Shown in pieces: positions 9,130 to 18,069 of a stretch of 64,000 nucleotides of DNA (its first letter is position 1; each line of letters begins with the position of its first letter). The notes under the pieces were generated by a model. The model saw only the letters and a program-made list of their open reading frames with translations. It did no database searches and was not told the origin of the DNA. Position numbers and translations under genes: made by a program. The DNA lies in contig NZ_CP108423.1 of NCBI RefSeq assembly GCF_035917235.1, positions 5,671,501-5,735,500 on the forward strand. Direction: 5' to 3'. The DNA comes from Streptomyces sp. NBC_01294. Lineage in GTDB: Bacteria > Actinomycetota > Actinomycetes > Streptomycetales > Streptomycetaceae.

Positions 9130-9292
9130 AGACGCCTTCTGGAGCTGAGGACCCCGACCCGGCGGCCCGGCCGGGGTGAGAGCCGACACACCGGGGCGGG
9201 GCGAAGGGCCCGGTGCCCCGTTCCCGGTGTGCCGCAGCCCGGGACACGCCCGCTCCCGGGCCCCGGCACACCCGCGCCCGCGCCGCGCCGCG

Positions 9293-9637
9293 TCAGGCCT
9301 TCTTCGGCGCCGCCTGCTGCACGACCTCGAACGACCACACCGTCGAGCCCGAAGCCGCCGGCTTCGGCCGCTCGCCGCCGCCCTCGCCGCCGCCACCCGC
9401 GGGACCGCCCTGGTGAGCGGCCTTCATCGGCCCCTCCATCCAGGCCTGGAAGTCCTCCTCCGAACGCCACCGCGTGTAGACCAGGTACTGGTCGGTGCCC
9501 TCCACGGGGCGCAGCAGCTCGAACCACTCGAACCCGTCGGAACCCTCCACCGTCCCGGCCCGGGAGGCGAAGCGCCGCTCCAGAACTTCCCGCTGCTCGG
9601 CGGGAACCGTCAGTGCGTTGATCTTCACGATGCTCAT
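9293..9637 (-). CDS. IsdG/MhuD-like haem-degrading monooxygenase (ABM family)
   Basis: 114 residues with the dimeric ferredoxin-like ABM fold. Numbered from the chosen ATG, the residues that define the IsdG/MhuD haem oxygenases fall in register: Asn7 (MSIVKINAL), Trp66 (DFQAWMEGP) and His75 (MKAAHQGG). Mycobacterial MhuD uses Asn7, Trp66 and His75, so spacing is identical. The likely role is opening of haem to release iron in the cytosol. The C-terminus has a Gly/Glu-rich insert (GGGGEGGGE) not usual in the family, followed by a last strand VWSFEVVQQA. The ATG at 9637 is favoured over 9646 because AGGA lies 9 bases upstream. Confidence 0.8.
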   Translation of the reverse strand: MSIVKINALTVPAEQREVLERRFASRAGTVEGSDGFEWFELLRPVEGTDQYLVYTRWRSEEDFQAWMEGPMKAAHQGGPAGGGGEGGGERPKPAASGSTVWSFEVVQQAAPKKA

Positions 9638-9744
9638 GGGAGCCATCCTAGGTATCCCGCGGGAGATATCGTCTTGCGGGTAATGAAGCGCGGCAGCCAG
9701 GCGAAGTCGGGGTTGCGGTCAACAGGGCGGGAGGCCGGCGAGGC

Positions 9745-11817
9745 GTGGCTAACGCGGCAGAGCACAGTGGTGCGAACGGACATGCCGGGGTCATAGGCGA
9801 TAGCGGCAGGCTCGGGGCGGCACGCCTCCTCCTGTGGGCGCTGGTGGGCGTCCTCGCCGTCAGACAGGCCGCCGCCGCGCTGCGCCTGCCACCGGGCGAG
9901 TGGCTGAGCGGCCTCCACCTCCCGGGCAGCATCCCCGGGTCCCTGTACGACACCGGCCAGTTCGCCGGCACCCCCTTCGCCGGGCTGGTCCTCAAGCCCC
10001 TCGTCGGCCTCACCGCCCCGTCGCTGGAGGTCGCCTGGACCTGCGTGACGCTGCTGTGCGTCGCCGCGATCGGGCTCGTCGCCGCGCGCGGCCTGCCCGA
10101 TCCGGTGCCGCGGCGCACCGCGCTGCTCGCCGCGCCCGTGCTGACGGCCCTGATGATGGTCTCGCTGCCCGTCCGCGAGGCCGCCTCACCGGGCCGGACC
10201 GCCGTCCTGCCCGTGCTGCTGGTGCTCCTGGCCGTCTTCCGCGTGCCCGGCGACCGGCCCGCGGGCTTCCTCGTCGGCCTCGCCGCCGCGCTCCAGCCGG
10301 CGCTGCTGCTCTTCGCCCCGCTGCTGTGGCTGACCGGGCGGCGCCCCACCGCGCGGACCGCCGCCGTGACCTTCGCCGGAGCCACCGCGCTGTCCTGGGC
10401 GGCCATGCCGCGCGACTCCTGGACGTACTGGGTGGAGCACCTGGCCGGCACCGGCCTCGGCGGCGCCCCCGACGGCCTCGCCAACCAGTCCGTGCACGGC
10501 GCGCTGCTGCGCCTCGGCCTGACCGGACCCGTCGAGATCCTGCTCTACGCCGCCCTCGCGGCCGCCATCGTCTGGATCGGCCTGCGCCGCGCGGTCCGCT
10601 ACGCCCGCGACGGCCAGCTGCTGCTCGCCGTCGCCGTCACCGGCTGCGTGGCCGTGGCCGTGTCCCCGACCGGCTGGCGCCACCAGCTGCTGTGGGTGCT
10701 GCTCGCCGTCGCCGGCAAGGTGGGAAAGCGGGCCGCCGACCGGCCCGTGTGGCCGGTGGCCGTGGTCCTCGCCATGACCCTGCCGAGCTCGGTGCTGCTG
10801 CCGAACCTGGCCGCGCTGGCCCCCGTACGCGACAACGTACTGCTGCTCACCGCGCTCGTCGCGGCCTGCGCGGTGCCGTTCCTGCCGCGCTCCTCGCCGT
10901 ACTGGCGCGAGCCCGTACCGACCGACTACGGGCGGCCGGCGGCGGCCCGGTGGTCGCGGGTGCCGCTGCTGCCGTTCTGGCGGCGCGTGCTGTCCCGCCC
11001 GAACCTGCTGCTGGAACTCCTGCTGATACGGGTCGGCTACTCGCTCTACTCGCACATCCGCGCGGCGGCCCCCACCAGCCGCTCGCTCGCCGAGGGCAAC
11101 GCCGACCAGATCCTCGGGATCGAGCAGGCGCTCGGCCTCGACATCGAGCACGCCGTGAACCACGCCGTCGTGAACACGCCCTGGCTGGAGGCCTTCTTCA
11201 ACTTCTACTACACCTCCTTCCACTTCGTGGTCCCGCTGACGATCCTGGCGGTCCTGTACTGGCGGCGCCCCGGCGACTACCGCTGGGCCCGGGCCTCCCT
11301 GGGCCTGGCCACCGTCCTCGCCCTCATAGGCTTCTGGCTGTACCCGCTCGCGCCGCCGCGCCTGATGCCCGGCCTCGGCTTCGTCGACACCGTGCACGGG
11401 CCGCAGGACCTGGCCAACCCGTCGTACGGGGCCATGACCGCGATCTCCAACCAGTACGCGGCGATGCCCTCGCTGCACTTCGGCTGGTCGCTGTGGTGCG
11501 GGATCGTGATCGTGGTGCTGGCGCCGAAGGGCTGGCAGAAGCTGCTCGGCGCGCTGCACCCGCTGATCACGGTGTGCGCGATCGTCGCCACCGCCAACCA
11601 CTGGGTGCTGGACGCGGTGGGCGGCGCGCTCGTCGTGACCGCCGGCTTCGGGCTCGTGTACGTGCTGTCCGGGCCGCGGGGTCTGCAGGTGAAGCTGCCG
11701 GTGCAGCGGGCCGCCGCGAGCACGGAGGGCGCGGGGGACACGGGCACGGGCGCGGGGGACACGGGCGCGGACGGGAAGTCCGTGCGACGGGTGCCGTCGG
11801 CGCGCGCCCGCTCGTAG
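9745..11817 (+). CDS. Fused GT87-type glycosyltransferase / PAP2 phosphatase membrane protein
   Basis: A 690-residue polytopic membrane protein. The N-terminal half (about 25-400) has many helices and the look of DUF2029/GT87 polyprenyl-phosphate-dependent mannosyltransferases. The C-terminal part (about 430-650) is a PAP2 domain of the inositol-phosphorylceramide-synthase-like kind: YAAMPSLHFGWSLW with the conserved His, and ATANHWVLDAVGGAL with the H-x3-D pair. The two domains together suggest lipid-linked sugar or phosphoinositide-type head-group chemistry at the membrane. The GTG at 9745 has GGAGG 10 bases upstream. The C-terminus ends in a short Gly/Thr/Asp repeat tail. Confidence 0.8.
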   Translation: MANAAEHSGANGHAGVIGDSGRLGAARLLLWALVGVLAVRQAAAALRLPPGEWLSGLHLPGSIPGSLYDTGQFAGTPFAGLVLKPLVGLTAPSLEVAWTCVTLLCVAAIGLVAARGLPDPVPRRTALLAAPVLTALMMVSLPVREAASPGRTAVLPVLLVLLAVFRVPGDRPAGFLVGLAAALQPALLLFAPLLWLTGRRPTARTAAVTFAGATALSWAAMPRDSWTYWVEHLAGTGLGGAPDGLANQSVHGALLRLGLTGPVEILLYAALAAAIVWIGLRRAVRYARDGQLLLAVAVTGCVAVAVSPTGWRHQLLWVLLAVAGKVGKRAADRPVWPVAVVLAMTLPSSVLLPNLAALAPVRDNVLLLTALVAACAVPFLPRSSPYWREPVPTDYGRPAAARWSRVPLLPFWRRVLSRPNLLLELLLIRVGYSLYSHIRAAAPTSRSLAEGNADQILGIEQALGLDIEHAVNHAVVNTPWLEAFFNFYYTSFHFVVPLTILAVLYWRRPGDYRWARASLGLATVLALIGFWLYPLAPPRLMPGLGFVDTVHGPQDLANPSYGAMTAISNQYAAMPSLHFGWSLWCGIVIVVLAPKGWQKLLGALHPLITVCAIVATANHWVLDAVGGALVVTAGFGLVYVLSGPRGLQVKLPVQRAAASTEGAGDTGTGAGDTGADGKSVRRVPSARARS

Positions 11818-11934
11818 CACCGGTCTTGGATGGCGCGCCGCACCCGTCACACGCATCATGGGATGGGCGCGCCAAGGCCGTTTCCCGTGACGGGGAGCGT
11901 GGACAGCAGACCTCGGGGAGAGACGAGAATCCCC

Positions 11935-12663
11935 ATGAGGACGCCCACGCGTAGGAGCAGGCGTACGAGCACGAGCACGCGTACGAGAACGCGTACGGGC
12001 AGGTGCACCCTGTACGTCCGGGCCGCGCTGCCGGTCGCCGTGGCGGGGGCTCTGACCGTTCCGCTCGTTCCGCTTGTCCCGGTGGCCACGGCGGCGACCG
12101 CCGCCGCCCAGCCGTGGCAGCACTGCCGCGAGGCGAGTCCCGCCTCGTTCGACAAACCGCCCCCCGCCGACGCCGGCCGCTTCGGGTACGGGGTGCTGCC
12201 CGCCATCGAGGGCGTGACCTGCCTCATCAACGAAGAGCGCCAACGGCTGGGGCTGCGGCCGCTGTCGGACTCCGCCGAACTGCGGAACGCGGCGAACGGG
12301 CACGTGACCGCCGCGCTCGCCCAGAAATGGTGGGACAAGGGCGATCCGCACCAGAACCCGCAGGTCTCCGGTACGCCCGAGCAGCAGATCGTGAACCGCA
12401 TCAGGGACGCCGGATACTGTGCGAACGGCCGGTCGTGGAGCGGCTACGAGATCACCTACAACGGGTGGGGCGGAAAGGGCACTCCGCGGGAGGCCGTCAA
12501 CTGGTGGCTGAACGTCAGCAAGGAGGGCCACGCCGAGATCATCCGGGATCCCTCGCTCACCGAGTTCGGCATCGCACCCAGGGGCGGAGCGGCAGAGCCG
12601 GCCGGGGCCGGGTTCAGCGACGCGGGGACCTATGTGGTCACGCTCGGGCGGTGCGAGAAGTAG
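11935..12663 (+). CDS. Secreted CAP (SCP/PR1) domain protein
   Basis: 242 residues. An unusually long, strongly basic N-region made of Arg/Thr repeats (about residues 1-22) precedes a hydrophobic signal segment (about 28-58) ending in Ala-rich sequence. The exported part is a CAP fold: VTCLINEERQRLGLRPLSDSAELRNAANGHV at the start, HQNPQVSG in the middle, and NWWLNVSKEGHAEIIRDPSLTEFGIA with the conserved HAEIIRDP near the C-terminus. Function of bacterial CAP proteins is unsettled; wall or lipid binding is proposed. The ATG at 11935 follows GGGGAGAGA. It converges tail to tail with the next gene, 6 bases apart. Confidence 0.82.
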   Translation: MRTPTRRSRRTSTSTRTRTRTGRCTLYVRAALPVAVAGALTVPLVPLVPVATAATAAAQPWQHCREASPASFDKPPPADAGRFGYGVLPAIEGVTCLINEERQRLGLRPLSDSAELRNAANGHVTAALAQKWWDKGDPHQNPQVSGTPEQQIVNRIRDAGYCANGRSWSGYEITYNGWGGKGTPREAVNWWLNVSKEGHAEIIRDPSLTEFGIAPRGGAAEPAGAGFSDAGTYVVTLGRCEK

Positions 12664-12669
12664 AGGGGT

Positions 12670-14043
12670 TCACGCCGGTGGGATGTTCTGGTTGAGGCGG
12701 AAGAGGTTCCCGGGGTCGTAGTGGCGCTTCACCTCCCGCAGACGCCGGTACTTCTCCGCCCCGTACGCCTGCTCGACCCGCTCCTCGCCCTCCTCCATCA
12801 GGAAGTTCGTGTAGACCCCGGTCTGGTGGGGTGCGAGCGCCGACCACAGGCCGCGTGCCCACGTCCGCTCCGCGTCGAAGCCCTCGGGGCCCTCCGTCGT
12901 CCCGTTGATGTTGAAGGTGTGCCCGGCGCCGCGCCCGCCGAAGGCCGTCTCGTCCTCCGCGACGCGCGCGATGGCCCCACCGAGCTGGAAGATCGGGAAG
13001 GCGGTGAACGGGGAGTCGATCCGCGCCGCGTGCTCGGCCGTGCGGTCGATGACGTCGTCGGTGAGGCGGTCGACGTCGCACGACTTGAAGTAGTACCAGC
13101 GGCCGTGCGGGAAGGACGGGTCGAACATCGCCTGGTGCTCGGTGAACGGCTTGGGCGCACACAGGTCGAGGACGGGCGCAGACCCGGAGTCCTCGCGCAG
13201 CGGCCGCAGCACCTCCTGCCCCTCCTCGACCGGTCCCGCGTAGCAGCAGACCACCATCACGACAGGTTGCCCCTGCAGCCGGGACGGTATGTACGGGGCG
13301 GCCGGCGCCTTGCGGTGCACCACCGCCGTGGTCAGCTCGTCCGGCACGTCGGTGATCCACTCGCGGTAGAACCGCAGCAGCCGCGCCGACTCGGCCATCG
13401 GCCAGACGACCGGGCCGGCCAGCACGATCGGCCCGAGCGGGTTGAGCCGGAACTCGAACTCGGTGACGATCCCGAAGTTGCCGCCGCCCCCGCGCACGCC
13501 CCAGAAGAGGTCCGGGTTCTCGTCCTCGCTCGCCTTCAGGAACGACCCGTCCGCCGTGACCACGTCCACGGAGAGCAGCTGGTCGACGGTGAGCCCGTAC
13601 TTGCGCATCAGCCAGCCGATCCCGCCGCCGAGGGTGAGCCCCGCCAGGCCCGTGTGCGTGACGATCCCGGCCGGTACGGCCAGCCCGAACTCCTGCGTCT
13701 CGTGGTCCAGCTCGCCCAGCAGGACCCCGGCCTGCGCCCTGACCGTCCGGGCCTGCGGATCCACCCGGATGCCGCGCATGGAGGAGAGGTCGATGACGAT
13801 CCCGCCGTCGCACACGGACTGCCCGGGGAAGCTGTGCCCGCCGCCCCGTACCGCGACGGGGAGGCCGGCCGCGGGTCCGGTCGCGAACCGCACGGCTTCG
13901 ATCACGTCGGCGACGCCCGTGCAGTAGGCGATGAGGGCGGGGGAGCGGTCGACGGAGCCGTTCCAGATGCGGCGGTCCTCGTCGTACGTGGGGTCCTCGG
14001 GCAGTACCAGCCGGCCCCGGAAGGACTGGCTGAGCGTGGCCAT
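12670..14043 (-). CDS. FAD-linked oxidoreductase, berberine-bridge-enzyme type
   Basis: 457 residues of the PCMH-type flavin family. The FAD-binding half has the His-flavinylation motif VRGGGHSFPGQS (about 66-77) and AGLTLGGGIGWLMRKYGL. The second covalent-link Cys seen in bicovalent enzymes (G-x-C-x-x-V before GLTLGGG) is replaced by Thr/His (IVTHTGLAG), so FAD is probably held by one bond only. The C-terminal BBE segment HYDPGNLFRLNQNIPP closes the protein. Such enzymes oxidise sugars or alkaloid- and polyketide-like alcohols. The substrate is unknown, and no biosynthetic neighbours narrow it. Confidence 0.85.
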   Translation of the reverse strand: MATLSQSFRGRLVLPEDPTYDEDRRIWNGSVDRSPALIAYCTGVADVIEAVRFATGPAAGLPVAVRGGGHSFPGQSVCDGGIVIDLSSMRGIRVDPQARTVRAQAGVLLGELDHETQEFGLAVPAGIVTHTGLAGLTLGGGIGWLMRKYGLTVDQLLSVDVVTADGSFLKASEDENPDLFWGVRGGGGNFGIVTEFEFRLNPLGPIVLAGPVVWPMAESARLLRFYREWITDVPDELTTAVVHRKAPAAPYIPSRLQGQPVVMVVCCYAGPVEEGQEVLRPLREDSGSAPVLDLCAPKPFTEHQAMFDPSFPHGRWYYFKSCDVDRLTDDVIDRTAEHAARIDSPFTAFPIFQLGGAIARVAEDETAFGGRGAGHTFNINGTTEGPEGFDAERTWARGLWSALAPHQTGVYTNFLMEEGEERVEQAYGAEKYRRLREVKRHYDPGNLFRLNQNIPPA

Positions 14044-14248
14044 GCCTTTAGTTTGGCACTCGGGGTTGGGGCACGCATGCCTCTGCGGTGGGGCCTGCGT
14101 GGGCTGGGCGGTGCCCGGGGCTCGGGGCGGGCGGGCCGAAGGGGCGCCGGGGCAAGGTCTGCCCCGGCGCCCCTTCGGCTGGATCGTCGCTGTCAGTCAG
14201 GATCACCCGGTTGGGGCGGGGGCGCCACTCGAACGGGTGCGGGCCGAC

Positions 14249-14503
14249 TGCCGGGGCTCCGCCCCGGACCCCGCGCCTCAAACGCCGGCGGGGCTGAAAG
14301 ATCGGGGCTCCGCCCCGGACCCCGCGCCTCAAACGCCGGCGGGGCTGAAAGATCGGGGCGCCGCCCCGGACCCCGCGCCTCAAACGCCGGCGGGGCTGAA
14401 AGGTCGGGGCGCCGCCCCAGGCCCCGCGCCTCAAACGCCGGCGGGGCTGAAAGGTCGGGGCGCCGCCCCAGGCCCCGCGCCTCAAACGCCGGCGAGGCTG
14501 GAA
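14249..14503 (+). repeat. Five tandem copies of a 51-bp palindromic repeat
   Basis: Five consecutive units, each GGGGCTCCGCCCC or GGGGCGCCGCCCC followed by GG(A/G)CCCCGCGCCTCAAA and CGCCGGCGGGGCTGAAA. Each unit contains a hairpin (GGGGC..GCCCC) and the genus-wide CAAACGCCGGCGGGGCT core. Units 1-2, 3 and 4-5 form sequence subclasses, so copies were added stepwise. The array lies in the 483-bp gap between the FAD oxidoreductase start and the 3' end of cyp125 (minus strand). The remaining 205 bp at 14044-14248 show nothing I recognise. Confidence 0.9.
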
Positions 14504-14526
14504 TGGGTTGGCGGGGCTGGATTGGG

Positions 14527-15771
14527 TCAGCCGTGGCTGACCCGGAGTTCCTTGATGCCGTTGAGCCAGGCCGCGCGGAGTCGGCGGGGGTTCTCGCCGG
14601 TCAGGCGGAGGTCGGGCAGGGCATCGGCCAGGGCGTTGAAGATCAGGTCGATCTCCATGATGGCCAGGGACTTGCCGAGGCAGAAGTGCGGACCGCCGCC
14701 GCCGAAGCCCAGGTGGGGGTTCGGGTCGCGGGTGATGTCGAAGACATCGGGATCGGTGAAGACCTCCGGGTCGTGGTTGGCGGAGGAGTAGAACAGCCCC
14801 ACCCGGTCGCCCGCCTTGATCTTCTGGCCGCCCAGCTCGGTGTCCTGGGTGGCGGTGCGCTGGAAGGACACCACCGGGGTGGCCCAGCGCACGATTTCCT
14901 CCGCGGCGGTCGACGGCCGGGTCGCCTTGTAGAGCTCCCACTGCTCGGGGTGGGTCAGGAAGGCGTGCATGCCGTGGCTGATGGCGTTGCGGGTGGTCTC
15001 GTTGCCCGCGACGGCAAGGAGGAGGACGAAGAAACCGAACTCGTCCGAGCCGAGGTTGCCCTGCCCCTCCGCCGCGACGAGCTGGGTGACGATGTCCTTG
15101 GCCGGGCACTCCTTGCGCGCGGCGGAGAGGTTCATCGCGTAGCCGATGAGTTCCATCGCCGCGTTGGCGCCGACCTCCTCGGTGATCGCGTACTCCGGGT
15201 CGTCGTAGGCGATCATCTTGTTCGACCAGTCGAAGATCTTGGAGCGGTCCTTCTGCGGTACGCCGATCAGTTCGGCGATGGCCTGCAGCGGAAGCTCGCA
15301 CGCCACCTGCGTGACGAAGTCGAAGCTGCCGTCGGCCGCTGCCGCCGACGCCTCCCCGACGATCTTCCGGGCCCGGTCCCGCAGGGCCTCCTCCAGCCCG
15401 CGGATGGCCCGCGGGGTGAAACCGCGCTGCACGATCTGGCGTACGCGCGTGTGTTCCGGCGGATCCATGTTCAGCATGATCAGGCGCTGGGCATCTATCG
15501 CATCACGCTGGATGTGCTCGTTGAAGCGGATGATGGCCGTGTTGGTGGTGGAGGAGAAGAGCTCCGGGTGCGTGGAGACGTACTTGACGTCCGCGTGCCG
15601 GGTCACGACCCAGTAGCCCTCGTCGTCGAAGCCGGTGACGCCGCGCCGCTGCGGACACCACCACACCGGTGCGGTCTGCCGCAGCTGGGCGAACTCCGGG
15701 TAGGGGACCCGGCTTTGGAGCAGGTCGGGGTCGGTGGCGTCGAAACCGTCGGGCAGCGCGGGGCAGGACAT
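14527..15771 (-). CDS. cyp125: CYP125-family steroid C26/C27 monooxygenase
   Basis: A 414-residue cytochrome P450. The I-helix oxygen motif is AGNETT (255-260), the K-helix EEIVR (291-295), and the haem loop FGGGGPHFCLG with Cys364 as iron ligand. Long stretches match mycobacterial CYP125, including LIMLNMDPPEHTRVR, RGFTPRAI, ACELPLQAIAELIGVPQ and the C-terminal WLNGIK. CYP125 hydroxylates and further oxidises the terminal methyl of the sterol side chain, the entry step to side-chain beta-oxidation. The ATG at 15771 has GGAG 7 bases upstream. It is divergent from the fadA5-like gene, with a KstR-type box and a CTGAC palindrome in the shared gap. The electron donor may be the 3Fe-4S ferredoxin at 27492. 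Confidence 0.9.
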   Translation of the reverse strand: MSCPALPDGFDATDPDLLQSRVPYPEFAQLRQTAPVWWCPQRRGVTGFDDEGYWVVTRHADVKYVSTHPELFSSTTNTAIIRFNEHIQRDAIDAQRLIMLNMDPPEHTRVRQIVQRGFTPRAIRGLEEALRDRARKIVGEASAAAADGSFDFVTQVACELPLQAIAELIGVPQKDRSKIFDWSNKMIAYDDPEYAITEEVGANAAMELIGYAMNLSAARKECPAKDIVTQLVAAEGQGNLGSDEFGFFVLLLAVAGNETTRNAISHGMHAFLTHPEQWELYKATRPSTAAEEIVRWATPVVSFQRTATQDTELGGQKIKAGDRVGLFYSSANHDPEVFTDPDVFDITRDPNPHLGFGGGGPHFCLGKSLAIMEIDLIFNALADALPDLRLTGENPRRLRAAWLNGIKELRVSHG

Positions 15772-15786
15772 CGGGCAACTCCAAAG

Positions 15787-15803
15787 TCTGACGGACCATC
15801 AGA
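15787..15803. promoter_or_regulatory. CTGAC-N5-GTCAG-type palindrome upstream of cyp125
   Basis: TCTGACGGACCATCAGA has outer arms TCTGA/TCAGA that match perfectly and one mismatch in the inner pair. It lies 16 bases upstream of the cyp125 start. Similar sites occur at 39326, 51731 and 56650. The size and symmetry suit a TetR-family operator; the protein that binds it is not identified. Confidence 0.65.
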
Positions 15804-15818
15804 AGTTGGCTTGAAGGT

Positions 15819-15832
15819 AGTAACGAGTTCTA
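15819..15832. promoter_or_regulatory. KstR-type box, cyp125 side
   Basis: AGTAACGAGTTCTA fits TNNAACNNGTTNNA at all but the first fixed position. It lies 48 bases upstream of cyp125. Confidence 0.65.
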
Positions 15833-15938
15833 GAAGTGACAAGGGTCGGAGCGCCGACTGTTGCGTGTGGAATCCGTGCAGGCCGCGTGCAAGACCCTTG
15901 CGTGACGGGGGTCCGGGTCATAAGACTGCGGGGAGAAC

Positions 15939-15952
15939 TAGAACGCGTACTA
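15939..15952. promoter_or_regulatory. KstR-type box, fadA5 side
   Basis: TAGAACGCGTACTA has one mismatch (A for T in the right half). It is embedded in a longer palindrome, GAACTAG-N8-CTAGTTC (15936-15957), and lies 62 bases upstream of the thiolase start. Confidence 0.7.
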
Positions 15953-15953
15953 G

Positions 15954-17183
<1,230 letters not shown>

Positions 17184-17246
17184 GCTCCGTGAGCTCTCCG
17201 TGAGCTCTTTGGGCAGGCGCCTTTGAACCCCGTGGGATGGGATGCA

Positions 17247-17293
17247 GAAGGCCCCGGTGGCCGGACCTGGGGAGGTCGGCCGCCGGGGCCTTC
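17247..17293. terminator. Bidirectional hairpin between fadA5 and lytic transglycosylase gene
   Basis: GAAGGCCCCGG (17247-17257) pairs with CCGGGGCCTTC (17283-17293), and the inner TGGCC..GACCT pairs with AGGTC..GGCCG around a GGGG loop with one bulged base, giving a stem of about 21 bp. It lies between two converging genes. Confidence 0.75.
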
Positions 17294-17331
17294 GTGTGTC
17301 TGCTGCCGTCTGCTGCGCTGCTGTTGGTGGC

Positions 17332-17736
17332 TTAGTACCAGTGGTTGGCGGACCAGAAGTTCCAGGCGCCGACGGGGCTGCCGTAGCGCTCGTTCATGTA
17401 GTCCAGGCCCCACTTGATCTGGGTGGCGGGGTTGGTCTTCCAGTCGGAGCCGGCGGAGGCCATCTTCGAGGCGGGCAGGGCCTGGGCCAGGCCGTACGCG
17501 CCGGAGGACGGGTTGGTCGCCGTGTGGCTCCAGCCGCTCTCGTGCGAGATGATCTTGTCAAACGCGGCGAACTGGGCCGGGTCCTTGATCATCTGCTGAG
17601 CGATCGCCTTGGCACTCGCGGGGGCGGCCTGCGCGGGAACCGCGGCCAGCATGGAACCGGCGACACCCAGGGCGAGGACGGAACCCACGAGGGTCTTCTT
17701 GGAAGCGGCGATGCGGCGGATGACGACGTTGGACAC
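17332..17736 (-). CDS. Small secreted lytic transglycosylase-like protein
   Basis: 134 residues: a signal peptide (about 1-38, basic RRIAASKK start, cleavage after AQA) and a compact lysozyme-like SLT domain. The probable catalytic Glu lies in KIISHESGWSH, followed by NPSSGAYGLAQALP and a C-terminal WNFWSANHWY. It should cleave peptidoglycan glycan strands outside the cell during growth or germination. The GTG at 17736 has GGAAGG 8 bases upstream; an earlier in-frame ATG at 17802 would run through the structured leader. Size and architecture match the short SLT/Rpf-like hydrolases of Streptomyces. Confidence 0.82.
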   Translation of the reverse strand: MSNVVIRRIAASKKTLVGSVLALGVAGSMLAAVPAQAAPASAKAIAQQMIKDPAQFAAFDKIISHESGWSHTATNPSSGAYGLAQALPASKMASAGSDWKTNPATQIKWGLDYMNERYGSPVGAWNFWSANHWY

Positions 17737-17875
17737 GGATGGACCTTCCGAAGGGAACAAGGACGGTCGCAGGCATGCCGGAGACATGCGTGAGCCACTC
17801 ACGCGGAGGAGAGGGGTTCGTCGGCGGCGGGTGAAGCACCCGTGCCGCCTGGCGACTCATCCAGTTCTACAGACG
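17737..17875 (-). promoter_or_regulatory. Structured 5' leader of the transglycosylase gene
   Basis: On the minus strand two strong hairpins precede the start codon: GGCGGC-AC-GGGTG-CTT-CACCC-GCCGCC (17849-17823), perfect except for a 2-base bulge, and GCGTGA-GTGGC-TCACGC (17804-17788). Cell-wall hydrolase genes in Streptomyces are often under c-di-AMP (ydaO) riboswitches, but the diagnostic ydaO blocks (GGGGUGAAUCC, GAACCCGACAGCU) are not present here. I therefore call it only a structured leader. Confidence 0.5.
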
Positions 17876-18069
17876 CCCCGACACCCTGGCAAAGCCCCCG
17901 CTTACTAGCGGCCTTCGCAGGAAGGGCCCCGCAGCCCTCCGGTGACCCCCGAGAGATCCGCGCAGATGAGGGCCCGAGAGGGCGGTTTGGGGCCTTTTGG
18001 GCGGCTACTATCCAGGTTCGCATGTGACCTGGGCCCTATGGGGCGGGTCACCGCCGGAGGCCCTGAATG

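Noticed and set aside
14249..14503. Five regular repeats considered as a CRISPR array
   Set aside because: Units are directly abutting 51-mers with no unique spacers, and there are no cas genes.
17737..18069. ydaO (c-di-AMP) riboswitch upstream of the transglycosylase gene
   Set aside because: The conserved GGGGUGAAUCC and GAACCCGACAGCU blocks are absent; only unrelated hairpins are present.
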